The notes under the pieces: generated by a model | Told to the model about the DNA's origin: nothing | Seen by the model: only the letters and a program-made list of their open reading frames with translations | The model's database searches: none | Assembly (NCBI GenBank): GCA_003476595.1 | Contig: DMTU01000280.1 | Location: 5,649-15,948, forward strand | Length of the DNA: 10,300 nt | Reading direction: 5' to 3' | Origin: Acidimicrobiaceae bacterium | GTDB lineage: Bacteria > Actinomycetota > Acidimicrobiia > Acidimicrobiales > Salinilacustritrichaceae | Program-made: the position numbers and the translations under genes | Shown: positions 7,712-10,300 of the stretch, in pieces | Position numbering within the stretch: position 1 is the stretch's first letter | How the letters are laid out: each line of letters opens with the position of its first letter

Positions 7712-8581
7712 ATGGAGCAGCTCGAGGACAGGGTCGCGGTCGTGACCGGCGGCGGGAGCGGGATCGGTCGAGCCGTGGCCACCCAGCTCGCCGGCGCCGG
7801 CATGCACATCGTGATCGCCGACATCCAGCAGGACGCGCTCGACGCGACGGTCGCCGACCTGGTCAGCGCCGGCCACCGGGCCATCGGCGTTCGCACCGAC
7901 GTTTCCGACGGCCCGTCCGTCGAGGCGCTCGCCCAGGCAGCCCTCGACGAGTTCGGCGCCGTCCACGTCGTCCACAACAACGCCGGCGTCGGTGTCGGCG
8001 GCCCGGTCTGGACCCACACCGAGCGCGACTGGGAGTGGGTCCTCGGGGTCAACCTCTGGGGCGTCATCCACGGCATCCGCGTGTTCGTCCCCCTGATGAT
8101 CGAGCAGGGCGGCCCCGCCCACGTCGTGAACACGGCGTCGATGGCCGGGCTCATCTCTGTGCCGTACCTGGCCGCCTACAACGTCTCCAAGCACGGCGTC
8201 GTGACCCTGAGCGAGACCCTGCACCGCGACCTGCAGCTCGCCGGCCACGCCGACATCGGCGTGTCGGTGCTGTGTCCGGGCCTGGTCATGACCAACATCT
8301 TCGAGTCCCAGCGCAACCGGCCCGAGGGGCTGGCCGACGACGCTGGGTCCAGCGGGCTCTCGGCACTGCTGGAAGGGGCCGGCGACAGCACCGCCACCGA
8401 GGACGCCATCGGCGCCTTCGGCCAGATCCTGTCGCCCGACGAGGTCGGCGCGGCCGTCGTCGACGCCGTGCGCCAGGACCGCTTCTACATCCTCACCCAC
8501 CCCGAGAGCACCGAGGCGCTGGTGCGCACGCGCTGCGACGACATCGTCGAAGCCCGCCGCCCCTCGCCCCTGCGACCCTGA
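7712..8581 (+). CDS. Short-chain dehydrogenase/reductase (classical SDR)
   Basis: This 289-aa NAD(P)-dependent oxidoreductase has the Rossmann motif TGGGSGIG (12-19), Asp37 at the end of beta-2 (which favours NAD(H) over NADP(H)), NNAG (89-92), and the catalytic Asn114, Ser143, Tyr156 and Lys160 (YNVSK). A CPG motif (188-190) follows. All tetrad residues are present. In this setting it could oxidise a hydroxyacyl-CoA or an alcohol formed in the pathway, but the substrate is not readable. The ATG at 7712 is preceded by AAGGGA at five bases. It lies 32 bases after the crotonase and 29 bases before the carboxyltransferase start, a tight operon. Residues ~200-240 form a variable, Gly/Ser-rich substrate loop. 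Confidence 0.95.
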   Translation: MEQLEDRVAVVTGGGSGIGRAVATQLAGAGMHIVIADIQQDALDATVADLVSAGHRAIGVRTDVSDGPSVEALAQAALDEFGAVHVVHNNAGVGVGGPVWTHTERDWEWVLGVNLWGVIHGIRVFVPLMIEQGGPAHVVNTASMAGLISVPYLAAYNVSKHGVVTLSETLHRDLQLAGHADIGVSVLCPGLVMTNIFESQRNRPEGLADDAGSSGLSALLEGAGDSTATEDAIGAFGQILSPDEVGAAVVDAVRQDRFYILTHPESTEALVRTRCDDIVEARRPSPLRP

Positions 8582-8596
8582 CCGTCCACCACCACC

Positions 8597-8602
8597 GAAG
8601 GA
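8597..8602 (+). promoter_or_regulatory. Ribosome binding site GAAGGA for the carboxyltransferase
   Basis: GAAGGA stands eight bases before the ATG at 8611 and overlaps an alternative in-frame ATG at 8602, so 8611 is the better start. Confidence 0.6.
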
Positions 8603-8610
8603 TGCACCCG

Positions 8611-10254
8611 ATGAGAACACCGCTTCTGGCACCGGCGCTGCCGTCGAACGTCGACACCACCAGTGAGCAGTTCCGCCAGAACCGCGACGACGTGCTCGAG
8701 CAGCTCGCCGAGATCGACGACCTGCTCGCCCAGGCCGAGGCCGGCGGGGGAGAGGCGTCGATCGCCCGCATGCGGTCCCGGGCCAAGATGCCCATCCGGG
8801 AGCGCATCGCGAACGTGCTCGACCCGGACAGCCCCTTCCTGGAGATCAGCGCGCTGGCCGGCTACGGCTCGGACTACACCATCGGTGGCGGCATGGTGAT
8901 CGGGGTCGGGGTCATCGCAGGCACCGAGTGCGTGATCATGGGCAACGACCCGTCGGTCCTCGGCGGGGCCCTGACGCCCTACGCGGGCAAGAAGTGGTCG
9001 CGGGCCATCGAGATCGCCCGCGACAACCGCATGCCCTACATCAGCTTCGTCGAGTCGGCGGGCGCGGATCTGCGCATGGGCGGGGCCGGCAGCGACGGCC
9101 CCAAGACCCAGACCACCCACTTCGCGGAGTCGGGACGCCCGTTCTACGAGATGATCGAGCTGTCCAAGCTCGGCATCCCGTCCGTCTGCGTCGTGTTCGG
9201 GTCGTCCACGGCCGGCGGTGCGTACCAGCCCGGGCTCTCCGACTACGTCATCGTCATCAAGGAGAAGTCCAAGATCTTCCTCGCCGGCCCGCCGCTGGTG
9301 AAGATGGCCACCGGCGAGGAGTCTGACGACGAGACCCTCGGCGGCGCCGCGCTGCACGCCGAGGCGTCCGGCCTGGGCGACTACTTCGCCGAGGACGAGA
9401 TGGATGCGCTCCGGCTGTGCCGGGAGGTCGTCTCCCACCTCCAGATCCCCAAGCCCGGGCCCGAGCCGATCGGCCCCGGCGATCCGCCGATCCACGACCC
9501 CGAGGAGCTGCTCGGCCTGGTGAGCCGGGACCTGCGCCAGCCCGTCGACGTGCGCGACGTCATCGCCCGGACGGTCGACGGCTCCCGGTTCGAGGAGTTC
9601 AAGCCGCGGTGGGGGCCCACCATGGTCTGTGGCTGGGCCCAGATCCACGGTTACCCGGTCGGCATCCTGGGCAACAACGGCGTGATCTACCCGGACTCCT
9701 CCCAGAAGGCGGCCCACTTCATCCAGCTGTGCAACCAGACCGACACGCCGCTGGTGTTCCTCCAGAACATCACCGGCTTCATGGTCGGCAAGGACTTCGA
9801 GGCCGCAGGCATCGTCAAGAAGGGCTCGCAGATGATCAACGCGGTCACCAACTCCACGGTGCCGCACCTCACGGTGATCATCGGTTCCAGCTACGGCGCC
9901 GGCACCTACGGCATGTCGGGCCGCGCCTTCGGGAACCGGTTCACCTTCATCTGGCCCACGGCCAAGATCGCGGTGATGGGGCCCAAGCAGATCGCCGGCG
10001 TCATGTCCATCGTCCGGCGGGGCCAGGCGGCCCGCAAGGGCGAGCCCTTCGACGAGGAGCAGGACGCCGCCATCGTGGCCATGGTCGAGGACGCCCAGGA
10101 GAAGGGTTCGCTCGCCCTGGTGGCCACCGGGGCGATCAGCGACGACGGCATCATCGATCCCCGCGACACTCGCACGGTGCTCGGGCTCACCCTCTCCGCC
10201 GTCCGCAACCGCCCCATCGAGGGTGCATCGAGCTACGGGGTGTTCCGCCTGTGA
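8611..10254 (+). CDS. Acyl-CoA carboxylase carboxyltransferase (beta) subunit, MCC/AccD2-like
   Basis: This 547-aa protein has the two crotonase-like halves of acyl-CoA carboxylase beta subunits. The N-terminal half has the oxyanion-hole segment SSTAGGAYQPG (198-208) and a GPPLVKMATGEESDDETLGG segment (226-245). The C-terminal half has FLQNITGFMVG (383-393) for biotin contact and GSSYGAGTYGMSGRAFG (425-441), with a WPTAKIAVMGPKQIAGVM segment. FLQNITGFMVG and YGAGxYGMxGRA are features of the 3-methylcrotonyl-/geranyl-CoA carboxylase and AccD2-like branch rather than propionyl-CoA carboxylase, which has FVDxPGF. It transfers CO2 from carboxybiotin to an acyl-CoA. The biotin carboxylase gene overlaps its stop codon, so the two subunits are probably made in balance. 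Length is normal for the family. The exact acyl-CoA is uncertain. Confidence 0.95.
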   Translation: MRTPLLAPALPSNVDTTSEQFRQNRDDVLEQLAEIDDLLAQAEAGGGEASIARMRSRAKMPIRERIANVLDPDSPFLEISALAGYGSDYTIGGGMVIGVGVIAGTECVIMGNDPSVLGGALTPYAGKKWSRAIEIARDNRMPYISFVESAGADLRMGGAGSDGPKTQTTHFAESGRPFYEMIELSKLGIPSVCVVFGSSTAGGAYQPGLSDYVIVIKEKSKIFLAGPPLVKMATGEESDDETLGGAALHAEASGLGDYFAEDEMDALRLCREVVSHLQIPKPGPEPIGPGDPPIHDPEELLGLVSRDLRQPVDVRDVIARTVDGSRFEEFKPRWGPTMVCGWAQIHGYPVGILGNNGVIYPDSSQKAAHFIQLCNQTDTPLVFLQNITGFMVGKDFEAAGIVKKGSQMINAVTNSTVPHLTVIIGSSYGAGTYGMSGRAFGNRFTFIWPTAKIAVMGPKQIAGVMSIVRRGQAARKGEPFDEEQDAAIVAMVEDAQEKGSLALVATGAISDDGIIDPRDTRTVLGLTLSAVRNRPIEGASSYGVFRL

Positions 10255-10300
10255 GCCGTCCCATCACCTCCGTCCTCGTCGCCAACCGCGGCGAGATCGC
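10251..10300 (+). CDS. Acyl-CoA carboxylase alpha subunit (biotin carboxylase), 3'-partial
   Basis: A GTG at 10251 overlaps the carboxyltransferase TGA in a GTGA four-base junction, the usual sign of translational coupling. The 16 visible complete codons read MSRPITSVLVANRGEI plus A. SVLVANRGEIA is the diagnostic N-terminus of biotin carboxylase domains, which carboxylate biotin using ATP and bicarbonate. In actinobacteria this subunit normally also carries the biotin carboxyl carrier domain at its C-terminus, outside this window. Confidence 0.88.
   Translation, partial: MSRPITSVLVANRGEI

Noticed and set aside
8485..9867. 460-aa minus-strand open frame opposite the carboxyltransferase
   Set aside because: Long antisense frames are expected in GC-rich genes; the protein is His/Arg/Asp/Gly-rich without motifs, while the plus strand has a complete carboxyltransferase.

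Overview
The window is high-GC DNA whose coding frames end mostly in G or C and which shows GTG starts and short leaders. The gene content is mostly lipid and acyl-CoA metabolism: a Baeyer-Villiger-like flavin monooxygenase, a DUF2993 lipid-binding protein, ABC1/UbiB kinases, a TetR regulator, an alpha/beta hydrolase, a crotonase, an SDR and an acyl-CoA carboxylase. This suggests a high-GC actinobacterium such as an Acidimicrobiia member or a mycobacterial relative. The placement is inferred from style and content; there is no taxonomic marker gene.

Left block (1-2607). A flavin-containing monooxygenase enters from the left edge on the + strand and stops early, at the point where the conserved ATG(F/Y) motif should come. 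It meets tail-to-tail a minus-strand pair: an ABC1/UbiB-family kinase (1258-2607) followed by a DUF2993 (LmeA-like) putative lipid-binding protein (461-1183).

Centre (2608-5714). An 82-bp divergent promoter packed with three small dyads separates the minus-strand kinase from a paralogous plus-strand gene. That gene encodes a 788-aa fusion of an ABC1/UbiB kinase domain with a C-terminal ferritin-like diiron domain that has all six expected iron ligands. A TetR-family regulator follows 43 bp downstream, probably in the same transcript. The fusion is the most unusual object in the window. A kinase-like ATPase of the type that supports quinone and lipid metabolism is tied to a putative diiron oxygenase, beside a second kinase and a lipid-binding protein. 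Together these may form a small module for oxidative modification or handling of a hydrophobic substrate, but the substrate is unknown.

Right block (5676-10300). An alpha/beta hydrolase on the minus strand overlaps the 3' end of tetR. It is divergent from a plus-strand operon, and an 18-bp palindrome (6775-6792) sits between them. The operon runs crotonase-fold protein, short-chain dehydrogenase, acyl-CoA carboxylase carboxyltransferase subunit and, with a 4-base GTGA overlap, a biotin carboxylase cut by the window edge. It looks like a catabolic acyl-CoA pathway of the 3-methylcrotonyl-/geranyl-CoA carboxylase type. The crotonase lacks both canonical catalytic glutamates, so a plain hydratase assignment is doubtful. 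No RNA genes, insertion sequences, CRISPR arrays or origins were seen, and no intergenic stretch exceeds 300 bases.
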